Source: Phytophthora hibernalis (lineage: Eukaryota; Oomycota; Peronosporomycetes; Peronosporales; Peronosporaceae). From it: a DNA stretch of 64,000 nucleotides. The position numbers were made by a program, and so were the translations under genes. This document shows positions 43,401-54,642 of the stretch, in pieces. Position 1 is the first letter of the stretch; every line of letters begins with the position of its first letter. The notes below the pieces were generated by a model. That model made no database searches. It was not told the DNA's origin and was given only the letters and a program-made list of their open reading frames with translations. Location of the stretch: positions 806,001-870,000 of the forward strand of contig JAAKBF010000030.1 in NCBI GenBank assembly GCA_012656075.1, in the 5' to 3' direction.

Positions 43401-46400
43401 GGATGCACTCATGGACTTCTTGTTATTGCGCATTCGACTCAACTTCCGCGTGATCATGTGCTTCTCTCCGGTGGGTGCCGTTTTCCGTGTGCGTGCTCGT
43501 CGTTTCCCTGGTCTAGTAAACTGCACTGTCATCGATTGGTTTCACCCGTGGCCTCGCGATGCCCTGGTTCGTGTTGCTTCCAGCTTCCTGGAGAAGTTCG
43601 AGGACATTGGTGATGCTCCACTCCAGCGCAGCCTCGCGAATCACATGGCCGATGTGCACATTTCCGTGACGGACATGAGTAAGAACTACTACGAGACTCA
43701 GCGCAGATACAACTACGTGACGCCAAAGAGTTTCCTGGAGCTCATCAGCTTCTACGAGATCCTGCTCAAGCAGCGCAAGGAGGACATCCAGCGCCAAATC
43801 TCTCGCCTGGACGATGGACTCTCAACGCTGCGCAAGACTTCGGCCGATGTCGCCGAGCTGCAGGTGGATCTGAAACACACGATGGTCAAGGTTGCGGAGA
43901 AGCAGGCGTCCACCGATCAACTGCTAGAGCAAATGGGCCGTGAAAAAGCAGGAGCTGAAGTACAGCAGGAGAATGCCAACAAGGAAAAGTTCAAGGCCGA
44001 AGCGGCTAGTGCAGCTGCAGCTGAGCTTGCTGCTGAGGCAGAAAAGGAGTTGAGACAGGCCAAACCTGCAATGGACGCGGCCGCTGCTGCTGTGGATTGT
44101 TTGTCAAAGCCTGCTATCACGGAGTTAAAGAGTTTGCCGAAGCCACCCGCTGGCGTGGAAAATGTCACCAAGGCATGCCTCATTCTGGTGGAGAAGGAGT
44201 ACAAGAACCACAAATGGGACCGTGCCAAGAAGATGATGAACAACGCTGGCGCTTTCTTGGATGCACTCAAGGACTTTAAGGGCGAGGATATCCCTGAGGC
44301 AGACATCGCTCGTATTGAACCCTTGATCGCAGACCCCGAATTCACCGCTGAGAAAATGGCTTCCAAGAGTTCCGCTGCGGCGAACATTTGCTCGTGGGTC
44401 GTGAACATCTACACGTTCAACCGAATCTACGTGCGTGTGAAACCCTGATGGATTCGCTCGAGGCTTCCAGGAAGAAGAAAGAGGAGGCCGAAGAGCAGCT
44501 TGCGCGTGCTATGGGCCAGGTCGCAGAAGTACAAAAGCGGCTTGAAGCACTTGAGAACACTTTGCGTCAAGCTACGGAGGAGAAGCTCAAGGTCGAGGAA
44601 ATGAAGGAGTCGTGCGAGAATCGGTTGCTGCTTGCTGGCAAGCTTGTGAACGGCCTAGCAAGTGAAAACGAGCGTTGGGAATTGAGATTGAGCAGCTCAA
44701 GAACTCGGGTGTCATGGTCGTTGGTAACTCGCTGTTGGCCGCCGCCTTTGTGTCGTACATCGGTGCTTTCGACCAGGCAGTGCGTAAGGAGCTATGGCAG
44801 CAAACATGGTCCCCAGATCTTGTTGCCAAGGGCATTCCTATCACGGAGGGCATCGATCCGTTGTCTATGCTAACGACCGAGGGCAAGAACGCCAAAATGA
44901 TGAGCGAAGGTCTACCTGCAGATCGTATCTCGATCGAGAACGGCGCCATCATCACAAGTTGCAAACGTTGGCCGCTGGTGATCGATCCGCAATTGCAAGG
45001 CATCAAGTGGCTCCGTGAGAAGGAGAAAGACCGCGGACTTGTGGTACTGCAACTGAGTCAGAACCAATGGCTGCGCAAGACAGAGACGGCTATCGTGAAT
45101 GGCCACGTCCTCATCATTGAGAACATCGGTGAAGAGATTGACGCAACGCTGGACCCGGTACTTGGGCGAGCTGTGTACAAGAAGGGGTCCAACCTCTTCT
45201 TGAAACTAGCTGGTGAGGAAGTGCAGTACGACCCCAACTTCTTCATGTATTTGCAGACGAAGCTGTCGAACCCGCACTACAAGCCTGAAATCGCTGCACA
45301 GTGTACGCTGATCAACTTCATTGCCACGGAAAGTGGTCTGGAGGATCAACTGCTGGAGAAGGTGGTTAAGAAGGAGCAGCCAGAGCTCGAAGCTCGAAAG
45401 CAGGAACTGGTGGTTGCGTTCCAGAAATTCAAGATCGACCTCGTGGAGCTAGAGGATCAACTGCTTGAGCGTCTAGCAAATGCGCCAGACGATATCCTGA
45501 GCGACGTACCTCTTATCGAGAGTCTGGAGGAGACGAAGAAGAAGGCGACGGATATCTCCATCTCGGTCAAGAAGAACCAGGAGACGGAGATTGTCATCAA
45601 CAACACGCGCGAGCTGTATCGACCGGTTGCCGCTGAGGGTGCAATGCTCTACTTCCTGCTCACGACGCTCAGTGCCATCGATCACATGTACCGATACAGT
45701 CTGGACTCGTTCATCACGTTCTTCTACAATTCGATCGACCGAGCCCAGCAGAGCGACAAGCAGAGTGAGCGTGTGCTCAACTTGCGTGAATCGTTGCGGA
45801 TCACCATCTACACATGGGTGGCTCGCGGCCTGTTTGAAGCGCACAAACTCATTTTCCTCTCTCAGCTCACGTTCAATCTCATGCGTCGTGGCATTCTGGG
45901 CGACGATGTGCGAGTGCAAGAAGCTTACATGCAGTTTCTGCTGCGCGGACCCAAGAAGCCAGCGGGAGGTGGAGTTGAAGAGGAAGCCAACCCTATTGAA
46001 TGGTTGCCACCAGCTCAATGGAGTGCCATCAACATGTTGGCACAGCTGGAGGAGTTCAGAAGATGCCACAGGATCTGAAGGAGGCGTCTTCACGCTTCCG
46101 TGAATGGTATAACCACGTGACGCCCGAGTCCGAGAAGCTGCCGCTGGACTGGGCTGGACTCGATCGCACACCGTTCCTGAAGCTTTTGGTTGTTCGCTGT
46201 TTGCGTCCGGATCGTATGACTGTGGCTGTGAACGAGTTCGTGCGTCAGGTTCTGCCCAACGGAAGCAACTATTGTGACTGTGACTCGGCACTCAATGCAT
46301 TGCAGGTCATGGACAACTCGTACCTGGATTCGACGCCGACGACGCCGCTGTACTTCATCTTGTCTCCTGGCGCCGATGTGGTGGCTGGCGTGGACAAACT

Positions 46401-48125
46401 CAGTATCAAGTACGGCTTCGAACGAGGTGTGAGCTACCACAACGTGTCAATGGGCCAAGGACAGGATGTGTTCGCGATGGATCGCCTTGAGGTTGCTCAC
46501 CGCAATGGCCACTGGGTCATCCTCAACAACATCCACTTGATGCCGCGTTGGTTGCTTGCGCTTGAGAAGAAGCTGGATGAGTTCGCTCTGGAAGGCTCGC
46601 ACAAGAACTTCCGCTTGTTCCTGACGTCGGACCCGTCGAACTCCATCCCCATCGGTGTTCTCAACCGCTGTATCAAGCTGACAAACGAGCCGCCGTCCGG
46701 TCTGAAGGCCAACCTGAAGCGAGCTTTCGTGAGCTTTGCCAAGGAGTACATCGAGGAGGCTGAAGGCAAGGTCAAATCCATTTTGTTTGGCCTCTGCCAC
46801 TTCCACGCCGTGCTGATGGAGCGCAAGATGTACGGCCCTCTGGGTTTCAATATGATGTACCCCTTCTCGCTCGGCGACCTGCGCGACTCCGCTATCTGTC
46901 TGCAGAACTATCTCGAAAGCTCAGCAGGTGGCAAGATCCCGTGGGCCGATCTTCGCTACATCTTCGGTGAGATCATGTACGGCGGACATATCGTGAACGA
47001 CTTCGATCGGTTGCTAGCCAACACGTACCTGGACTTCTACATGCGCGATGAGCTGCTGGACGAGATGGAGATGTTCCCGTATGTCGGCGATGAAAAGGGT
47101 CCGTCCTTCATGTGCCTTGCACCTTCGTCCTACGACAAGTACCTGGAGCACATTGAGACGGAGCTCAAGACGGATTCACCGCTGGCCTTCGGACTGCATC
47201 CGAATGCTGAAATCGATTTCCGTACGACGCAGTCCGAGAACCTGTTCCGGACGTTGATGGAGCTGCAGCCACGTGATGCCGCAGCAGGCGATGCTACGAT
47301 GAGTCCGCTCGAGCTGGCAAAACAGGGTCTAGAGATGGTGCTCTCGCGCATCGGAGAGAAGAAGTTCGAGTGCGACGAGATCTCGCGCAGCCTTGAGGAG
47401 ATGGGGCCGTACCAGAACGTGTTCATCCAGGAGTGCGAGGCCATGAACGGGTTGCTAGCGGAAGTTGTTCGATCACTGAACGAGTTGTCGCTAGGCTTTG
47501 CCGGCGAACTCACCATGTCGGACGCCATGGAGGCCGTACAGGAGTCGCTGTTTCTGGATCGAGTACCGAAGTCGTGGGAGAAGCTCGCGTTCCCGTCCAT
47601 GCGTCCACTTGGCTCCTGGCTCACGAACCTCGAAGCGCGACTCCTGCAACTGGAGGAATGGACGCAAAACCCGGTAGACATCCCTCGCGTCACGTGGCTC
47701 TCGGGCATGATCAACCCGCAGTCCTTCCTGACTGCTATCATGCAGGTCACGGCCCAGAAGAACCAGTGGGAGCTCGACAAGCTCGTGATCCAGACGGACG
47801 TGCTCAAGCGCCGCAATGGCGAAGTGGACGCTCCATCGCGTGACGGAGCCTACATCCACGGCCTGTACCTCATGGGTGCGCGTTGGGACGTGCAGAACAA
47901 CACAGTGGACCGCTCGCATCCGAAGGAAATGTTCTCCCCATGCCCGTCATCAACTGCAAGGCGGTGGCTTCCGACAAACTCGATATCAAGGGGTCGTACG
48001 TCTGTCCGTGCTACAAGACAGAGTTCCGTGGGCCCACCTACGTCTTCTCGGCGCAACTCAAGTCCAAGTCGCCTCCTGCTCGCTGGGTTCTTGCAGGCGT
48101 CGCACTCATCATGGACATCGTCTAA
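34413..48125 (+). CDS. Axonemal dynein heavy chain, outer-arm beta-like (DNAH9/11/17 type)
   Basis: About 4,530 residues in three exons: 34413-34549, 34606-37102 and 37174-48125 (introns 56 and 71 bp). The N-terminal tail covers the first ~1,850 residues. The AAA ring follows: AAA1 P-loop GPAGTGKTET (near 40,050) with GCFDEFNRI, AAA2 LLGPAGCAKTTTW (near 40,955), AAA3 GGSGTGKTT (near 41,975) and AAA4 GVGGSGKQSLSRL (near 43,075). The stalk coiled coil is about 43,770-44,660, around the microtubule-binding tip, and AAA5/6 plus the C-terminal domain come last. The ending (RGPTYVFSAQLKSKSPPARW, VLAGVALIMDIV) fits beta-type axonemal chains, so its job is flagellar beating of zoospores. Four single-base losses occur at 44,443-44,445, 44,677-44,679, about 46,057-46,062 and 47,936-47,939. 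The protein is otherwise continuous. Confidence 0.93.
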
Positions 48126-48343
48126 TCCGTCCTGTTTGTAGCAAGCAACAACACAGACAAACCGTAAAGTGGTAAACAAAGTAAATGCATTCTATCATCT
48201 CTACAATTGCCTTGCACGCAACGTGTGCTGCTTCCAGAGCTGCAATGTCCCCTTGGCGGACGGTGTCAGCTGCAGTTCGTCCCTATCACCCACAAAACAC
48301 CCACATGAGTCTCCTACCCAAAAATAAAACCCACTTCAACCAC

Positions 48344-49249
48344 TTACAGGATCGTGGATCCTTCCTCCAGCAACTTCTCCGCTGACAAAAGCTGCAGCTC
48401 CACCGACTCGAACTTGTCTTCTGGACCAGCGCGGTACAAATCCATCAACTCTTCCGCCGAGCACTCGGTCTTGACATGGAAAGCTAAATAACCCAAATAA
48501 TCCAAATAACAATCAGTACAAAACACCCACCCATTTCCTCAAGTGAAAAACCTCACAAAAGCTAGGGGTACAAGCTGCAGACTGTAGCACTAGTCCAAGC
48601 AGCTGGGGCGACTGCTGCAACATTGGGGACACATTCACTTCCTCGTGGACCTCATTGGAGATGGACATAAAGAACTCGCGTGTCGCAGCGCCCTCCAGCT
48701 GTCGCCGAGTGTCCACCTCGTCCTCCAGTGACCACAGAACGTCCTCCGTGAGCTGGATATTATCCGGTTCCGGGTGTCCTCCTGGAGTGTCCAACAGCTG
48801 TTGGTATAGACCAACACTCTTGCTGCGCCGGATAAGCGCCACATGCCCATCACGCGTCTCCAGCGCCGCCGCCACGCCCACTTTACGAGACAGGAAGGCG
48901 AAGGCGTCGTCCTGCAACTTAAGGCCGTCGTCCAGCAACTGTGGGGCCTGCGCCGAGCAGCATGTGCCCACGTACGACGCGTAGTCGGTGAGTCGAAATC
49001 CAGCTGCAACTTTGCAGGGTTATGTTGCTCGTGCAGCGCGTGCAGACGGAACTTGGAACCGTTGAAGACTCGAGGCGTCTGCGTCTTAAGTTGCGCCCAC
49101 GCGTCGTGCTTCAGTTGCTCCACGCGCGCATCCGGATGCGGAATGCGGTTGAAGCGACTCGAAAGCGATATTGCCACCTGCTCGGCACCCAGAGGCGCCT
49201 CCAGACTGTGCACGGAGAAGCTCATGAGACGCCGCAACGATAGCAGCAT
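48344..49249 (-). CDS. NUDT22-like Nudix protein (UDP-sugar diphosphatase family)
   Basis: Starts at the ATG 49249 (MLLSLRRLMSFSVHSLE). The N-terminal part contains HDAWAQLKTQTPRVFNGSKF and, after one missing base near 48,993, RLTDYASYVGTCCSAQAP. The Nudix region reads GLYQQLLDTPGGHPEPDNIQ and AATREFFMSISNEVHEEVN. This is an incomplete Nudix box with R-E...E-V-x-E-V in the manner of NUDT22, which cleaves UDP-glucose/galactose to UMP and sugar-1-phosphate. A last exon (about 48,490-48,344) gives FHVKTECSAEELMDLYRAG and ends ...EEGSTIL. The intron between them lies within about 48,490-48,560. Its donor is uncertain because a further base may be missing. The gene is divergent from ATG3. Confidence 0.78.
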
Positions 49250-49458
49250 GAATTCCAAAAGTGAAAATGAGTGCGGAACGGTTGTACGAAATAAAACGGT
49301 GAATATGGTGTCGTGTACACCAATTACATCAAGTATTACAGGTCCGTATCCAGCAAACAGCTCACTTGCTGGAAATTCATTTTGACAGAATTGCGCAGTT
49401 TCTTCCGTACTTGAAGAAAAGAGCTCAACCTAATTTCATTTTGTGAAAGAAGCAAGCG
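49250..49458. promoter_or_regulatory. Divergent promoter between NUDT22-like gene and ATG3
   Basis: 209 bp lie between the start codons. CCTAATTTCATTTTGTG at 49,430-49,446 resembles an oomycete initiator context (T-C-A-T-T-T) for ATG3. This assignment is inference. Confidence 0.35.
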
Positions 49459-50498
49459 ATGCAGAGCTTGTTCCACGGCGTGCGCGAGTACCTGACGCCG
49501 GTGCTGACCGAGTCGTCGTTCGAGGACAAGGGACTGCTCACACCTGAAGAGTTCGTCAAGGCGGGGGACCTGCTCGTGTACAAGTGTCCCACGTGGCGCT
49601 GGGAGAGCGGAGAGGCCAGTCTCCGTCGCGCGTATCTGCCGGACGACAAGCAGTTCCTCGTTACACGCAACGGTCGGTCCCTCGTCTAACGTAATCGGTC
49701 CCTAACGTCCCTAACTAAATTATGTCTGTCCCTAGTGCCGTGTCGCCGTCGTGTGACGTCTCTAGAGCAGAGCTACCAGACGGAAGAAGCCGTGGAGGGT
49801 GAAGACGAGTGGGTCGCGGCCTCTTCATACGCCACAGATGGCGGCAATGCTAACACCGTCACCGATCTGAGTGACGAAATGGGGACATGTCCCTCGCGTC
49901 CCCTAAGAAGAAAAATAGGGACGGGATCCTCGGTGCCATCGTGGACGAGCACTTCGTGGACGCGTCCTCCGACGTCCGCGACCTCGGCTCGTACGAGGAA
50001 GAGGACAATCTGGTGGAGGACGATGAAGCAGCCCTCGGTCCCTCGGCTGGCAGCTACCTTGTGGCTAGCGAGCCAGACGACGCAGACGACGCCATCCTGC
50101 GCACCCGCACGTACGACCTGTCCATCACGTACGACAAGTACTACCAGACGCCGCGCGTGTGGCTCTTCGGCTACGACGAGCGCAACGCGCCTCTAAGCGG
50201 CGACCAGATGTTCGAGGACATCATGCAGGACTACGCCAACCGCACCGTGACCATGGAGCCCCATCCACACCGCGGCGCACTCGTGCACGCGTCCGTCCAC
50301 CCGTGCCAGCACGGCGCCGTCATGAAGCGCATCATCGCCAACCTCAAGGCGCGCACGCCCGGCGAGGCGCAGACGGAGCAGCAGGCGGCCAACGAGATCC
50401 GCAGCGACCAGTACCTCTTCCTCTTCCTCAAGTTCATCCAGTCGGTCATCCCGACGATCGACTACGACTATACCATTGAAGTGAACGCCAAGCAGTGA
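49459..50498 (+). CDS. ATG3: Autophagy E2-like enzyme ATG3
   Basis: Exons 49459-49672 and 49736-50498 (63-bp intron with CCCTAACTAAA as branch-like sequence). The N-terminus MQSLFHGVREYLTPVLTESS and TPEEFVKAGDLLVYKCPTW are diagnostic for ATG3, continuing across the intron as RNVPCRRRV. An acidic flexible insert follows (about 90-185). The E2 fold then resumes with TYDLSITYDKYYQTPRVWLF and the active-site Cys in SVHPCQHGAVMKRI. The protein ends FIQSVIPTIDYDYTIEV. It conjugates ATG8 to phosphatidylethanolamine during autophagosome formation. One base is missing in the G run 49,881-49,884, inside the flexible insert. All catalytic parts are intact. Confidence 0.94.
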
Positions 50499-50920
50499 GG
50501 ACTACTCCTTTTGCGAAACCAACTCGACACAATTTGCATGTAAACACAACGTAGCGGCAGAAATGCTGGATTAATAACATTGGAGCAGCACTGTTGAACG
50601 GTACTTCCTATCAATTGTAGATTCGAGGGTGATTCGGTTGCCAGCGCATTTTGAGCACCATGACCAAGTTAACCATGCTCATATTTGCCTACAAAGTGAT
50701 GATTAAGAGCGCCACAGCAGAGTGCTCCGGTGACGAGTGCATGCATTCAATTTGTATCCATCGTAAGCCATTACTACATGTACAGTATTAGGTTAACGAA
50801 TAAATCGACTTTTGCTAATAGAACAGTGTACATTGCGGTTGGTTTATACTGGGAGATAGGTAGCGAAGCTAGCTATTGTGAAGGATTATTTGAAGTCAAC
50901 TGGGTCAACGTTCGTGCAAC
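50499..50920. other. Intergenic, no gene seen
   Basis: AT-rich sequence downstream of ATG3 with only one short open frame (50730-50924) lacking any recognised feature. Confidence 0.5.
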
Positions 50921-50924
50921 ATGA

Positions 50925-51260
50925 GTGTGTGGTCAACACATATTTTGCGTGGTCAACAAAGAGTGAATTTAGAGTCTTGAGCCGACACTGTCGCTCAGAC
51001 AGAGACTATTTATACAAACTGAGGAACGGATGTCATCTAGTTACAAATCATAGAAGTCGGAGATGCCGGCAGGGAAACTACACCCAAGCCTCACCCTTGA
51101 AAACCTTGAGAGCGGTGACACAACCTAAGCCGAGCAAGGTGTGACCCTGCTTGGTCCTGGGTTTAAGCCCGCGTGCTGCGCACACGGATCTTTAAACCAC
51201 AGGCGTTGTTTCGGCTTGCCGAGCGAGTTGAGATTCACCCCTCCTCCATTTTGTAGTAGA
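50925..51260 (-). repeat. Inverted second copy of the 7.7-kb MITE-like repeat
   Basis: The reverse complement of about 51,060-51,245 matches 7,745-7,930 closely. It includes GGTTTAAAGATCCGTGTGCG, CAGCACGCGGGCTTAAACCC, AGGACCAAGCAGGGTCACAC and CAAGGGTGAGGCT.GGGTGT. Similarity fades towards both ends, but an end-like CTACTACAAAAT (inverted, near 51,255) recalls the GTGGTACAAAA terminus of the first copy. Confidence 0.8.
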
Positions 51261-51349
51261 AAAGGGCCAACAAATAGCCCACATACAAAACTAAGTGAAT
51301 CCAGTTTGTAATAATAGTCACTGTCCTGTCGCTCAACATATTGACTCGA

Positions 51350-51665
51350 CAGGTTTCAATGTGTTGAGTGTGAACGAGCGAGCTTGTTGGACTGAAGGTA
51401 TATTCAGTATGTAGAGTGTACATGTAGTGTGTGAGCCCGTTGAGTTTGAGTGTACCGGTAGTGTGTGAGATTGATGGGTTAGTTGGGTGTGAACGAGCGA
51501 GCTCATGGAAGATGAAGACAAGTTGTGTGTTGTTGAGTGTGTGCACCGGTTGAGTGTAACGTTGTGTGAGCCGTCGAGTAGGTTGAGTGTTAATGAGTGA
51601 GTACACGGGAGATGAAGCCATGTTCTGTGTAGTGTGCGCAGGTTGAGTACGATTGTGTGCGAAAA
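51350..51665 (+). repeat. Degenerate TGAGTGTG-rich tandem repeat
   Basis: About 300 bp built of variants of GTTGAGTGTGAACGAGCGAG, GTGTGTGAG and GAGTGTACCGGTAGTGTGTG. Clear sub-repeats occur at 51,362-51,382 and 51,487-51,505. The minus frames across it are Thr/His/Ser-rich by-products. Confidence 0.7.
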
Positions 51666-51889
51666 TTTAATATCGGCACAGGGAATATGTAAGCCTATGC
51701 ACTGTGGACTCGACACCATGCATTGCGTCGAGAGCTTCGAGTACGCGGGCTTTCGTGAACACCAATAAATAGCGGAGGTGAAAACAAATTCCATCAATAC
51801 CAGCGCCACGCCTAATATTCTATCTCCCAGACTAAACAGCGTACCTAGTTGTGGCCCACAATTTGTGGGTATTGGTCAGTTAAACATTC

Positions 51890-53195
51890 GACGCTATGAC
51901 GATGATTTCTACACAGTGCGTATTCCACGACCACAAGAGCGAGCGGAACACCATACCTGGAAAAATTACAGCATTGGTTTCTTGCAATTCTCATAGCAAC
52001 CCCATTCGCGATCCGACAGACGTACGTCTCGCACGAAGCCACTGTCTCGTTACGGAAGCCACCACAGTTATCGACTATATATACGTGGAGACTTGAAGGC
52101 CCAGGAGAAGTCAAAGGCTATCCAAAGCGAGGGGCTCCAGCGACAGGATCGATCGAGCTCGTTCAACAACAAGACGGTATCAACTGGAAGCTAGGGGCGA
52201 TTACAGGAAATACGGATTTATTCAAGGACGGCGATTTGATGCGCCAATATAGCAGCACAGACGGACTAGTTATGGCAGCCTCACCACTTCTGCACGGCTT
52301 CCCATGGGCGGTAGACGACAAAATCGGAAACAGACAAGTACTGAGATCGCTCAAAAAGCAGCCGTTTCGGAGATATCGACAAGACATTAGCAGTAAACTC
52401 AAACCACTTGTGAGACGACTCAATGCGAAACGTGAGTCATCAGACTGGGTGAGAGCAACACAAGATCAAACTCCAAGCGAACTATGGTCTGGAAAAGGAA
52501 CAATTACGGACTTCCAAATCTGGACGGCGTACAGAGTTGCATTGGCTCAATTTGTACCACAGTGGACGCAGTCACGGATCTCACTGCCGTCTATCCTCCA
52601 GCTGCAGTACGGCAAAAGAAACACTAGAGCATCTCTTTTGGGAGTGCCCTCAGGCCAAGGCAGTATGGACACAGTTGATCACCCATTGGACAGGAGTATC
52701 CGCGAGTCAAGCCGAGCTCCACAAGTACCAGCACTCCATTGCTACACGGAAATCACCCCAAGTCAGTCCCAGGATGCGTGACCACAGCATCGAACTCTAT
52801 GGTGAGTTCAACAGGATGCATACCGAAGCAGCAGGCCGAATTTGGTGGGCATACTGTAGCATCGCGACTGCAGCACTTTGGATGCAGCGCAACAACGTCG
52901 TTTTCAGGGAGAAAGAACTTACCACGGAAGGGAGCAAACTCGAAATCTGGAAATTGGCATTGCGGCAACTACGAGCATCAGCTCTTAGAGACTTCAAACG
53001 ACCAGAGACAAAGTTACAGGGCATGTACATGCGTCAAATGCTGGACTGTTTCGAGTACATCGACATCAAGGCAGCAGGATGCCAGTACTCGCAAAAGAAA
53101 GGAACACAATCACAGACGCCACACATAGTAATGTGGCTAGAAAAATTCTAGGGATCTATTAGCTAAAGTTAAATAGACACCATTACTACTACTAC
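51890..53195 (+). pseudogene. LINE-type retrotransposon 3' end with zf-RVT-like domain
   Basis: Plus frames read RLEGPGEVKGYPKRGAPATG (about 52,095), then 52,236-52,620 (SDWVRATQDQTPSELWSGKG, TITDFQIWTAYRVALAQFVP). After a frame change comes KETLEHLFWECPQAKAVWTQ, the histidine/cysteine signature of the zinc-binding segment after LINE reverse transcriptases (zf-RVT). The C-terminus continues to a stop at 53,151. A short (ACT)n tract at 53,183-53,198 closes the element as a LINE tail would. The reverse transcriptase and endonuclease are absent: a 5'-truncated copy, as usual for LINEs. Confidence 0.75.
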
Positions 53196-53360
53196 TACAA
53201 TAGGGGTTTCAGAATCGGTAGTTTGGCATTTTCCAATCCGTGATATTTGCTTAATCCCTCGTACGAAGGTGCCTTTCAAATCCACCGTGGATATCGACCT
53301 TGCGGTCGTAGGATTTGCTCACACTACAATATTCGAGTCAGTGCTAAAGCTAAATCAGCC

Positions 53361-54593
53361 ATGGCAAATGAGCATCTCAGGAAAGAGGATTTGTTCTCGA
53401 TCGTCCTGTGGCTTGAGCACAAGGCGAACTTCGAGAAGTGTTTCGGGGTGGCGAAGCAGACTGTCGTGGGCAAGAAGCAGGTCTCTAAAACTGACGGCTT
53501 CAAGGAAATGGCAGCAGCATTGAAGAAAAGCAGCAAAAGCCGTTTTGAACTGACAGCCCAGCAGATGAAGGACCGGTTCCAGATCTACAAGACTCGGTAT
53601 ATCAGGACAAAGGAGTACGAGGCGTCAACGGGAGCAGGTATCACGCCTGACGATGAACTCCGTGGCATTTGTACGGTGCAACAAAAGTTGGGGAACATGT
53701 GCCCTTGGTACGAGAAGATGGACGCTCTGTTCCATGCAAAAGCTAACGTGTCCCCCTTAGCACATTCGACTCTACTTCGGCGGATAACAGCCTCTCTGCT
53801 GTGGACAACGTGGACGACATGCTGAATATCGACGGAGGTGAACTGGGGGAGCTACAGCTCGCCGCAGTCGCCATGAGTTAATCTTGGAGATTCTAATGGA
53901 CAATTTACGGCTTCTCTTCCCCTGGCGCAGAAACCTACCTCCGCAAAATCGTCGCTCGAAGGATCCCCGTCTAAACAAACCAATCTAACTAGCAACACGT
54001 CTCAGTCAGAAGGAAGCACAGTTGTGCGTGAGAATGTCGCGACGAGCGCACAGATACAACGTAAAAGAAAGACGTCCCAATCGGAAAGCCCGAAAGGCAA
54101 GACCAAACGTCAAACCCCAGCCGTGGCTCGACAACTGAAACTGCCGACGCTAAATTCCTCCCCGTTGGGTACAAACGCAGAAGCTCCCGTAATGCTATTG
54201 CTGGCGCTATGAAGATCGCAGCGAAGACGAAGGCGACTGGTAAGGCGCTAATATGTGCTCCACGATTACTTACATCGCTAACGGCATTATGCTATTCCAG
54301 TTGACAAAGAACGCTTGGTGTTGGAAAGAGAACGCTGGGCAAGTGAAGCCGATCGTCAGAAGGGTACGCTCGGCGCTTCACGTTTTCATGTATTGCTGTC
54401 GTTGTTTTTATGAATGTTAGACCAGCAAGTTATCGAGCAAGCTCGCTTGGCGTTCGAGAAGGAAAAGTGGGAGACAGAACGTATCTATCGCCGCGTTGAG
54501 GCGGAGAAACAACAGCGTTTCCAAGTGCTGAGTTCGCTCATCGAAAAAGGCCGCACTGCTGAAGAAGCTAAATCATTCTTAGATTTACTTTAA
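53361..54593 (+). CDS. Harbinger helper protein with Myb/SANT-like (trihelix) domain
   Basis: Starts at ATG 53361 (MANEHLRKEDLFSIVLWLEH). The N-terminal ~130 residues have the oomycete trihelix pattern, with SRFELTAQQMKDRFQIYKTR and GICTVQQKLGNMCPWYEKMD. A Ser/Thr/Lys-rich linker with a nuclear-signal-like QRKRKTSQSESPKGKTKRQ follows. Two short introns have clean borders: 54240-54300 (GTAAGG...TTCCAG) and 54364-54420 (GTACGC...GTTAG). The end is a charged coiled coil (DKERLVLERERWASEADRQK, LAFEKEKWETERIYRR) ending EEAKSFLDLL. In Harbinger systems the SANT-like partner carries the transposase into the nucleus and to element ends. Frame changes near 53,765, 53,880 and 54,170 mean this copy is probably broken or affected by the same base losses as the host genes. 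Confidence 0.7.
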
Positions 54594-54642
54594 CGTATCA
54601 TTCAGAGTTCAGCGTGCTACACAGCTACTACATAACTTCACG

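Noticed and set aside
49250..49258. NUDT22-like start three codons earlier
   Set aside because: That codon is TTG. The first ATG is at 49249.
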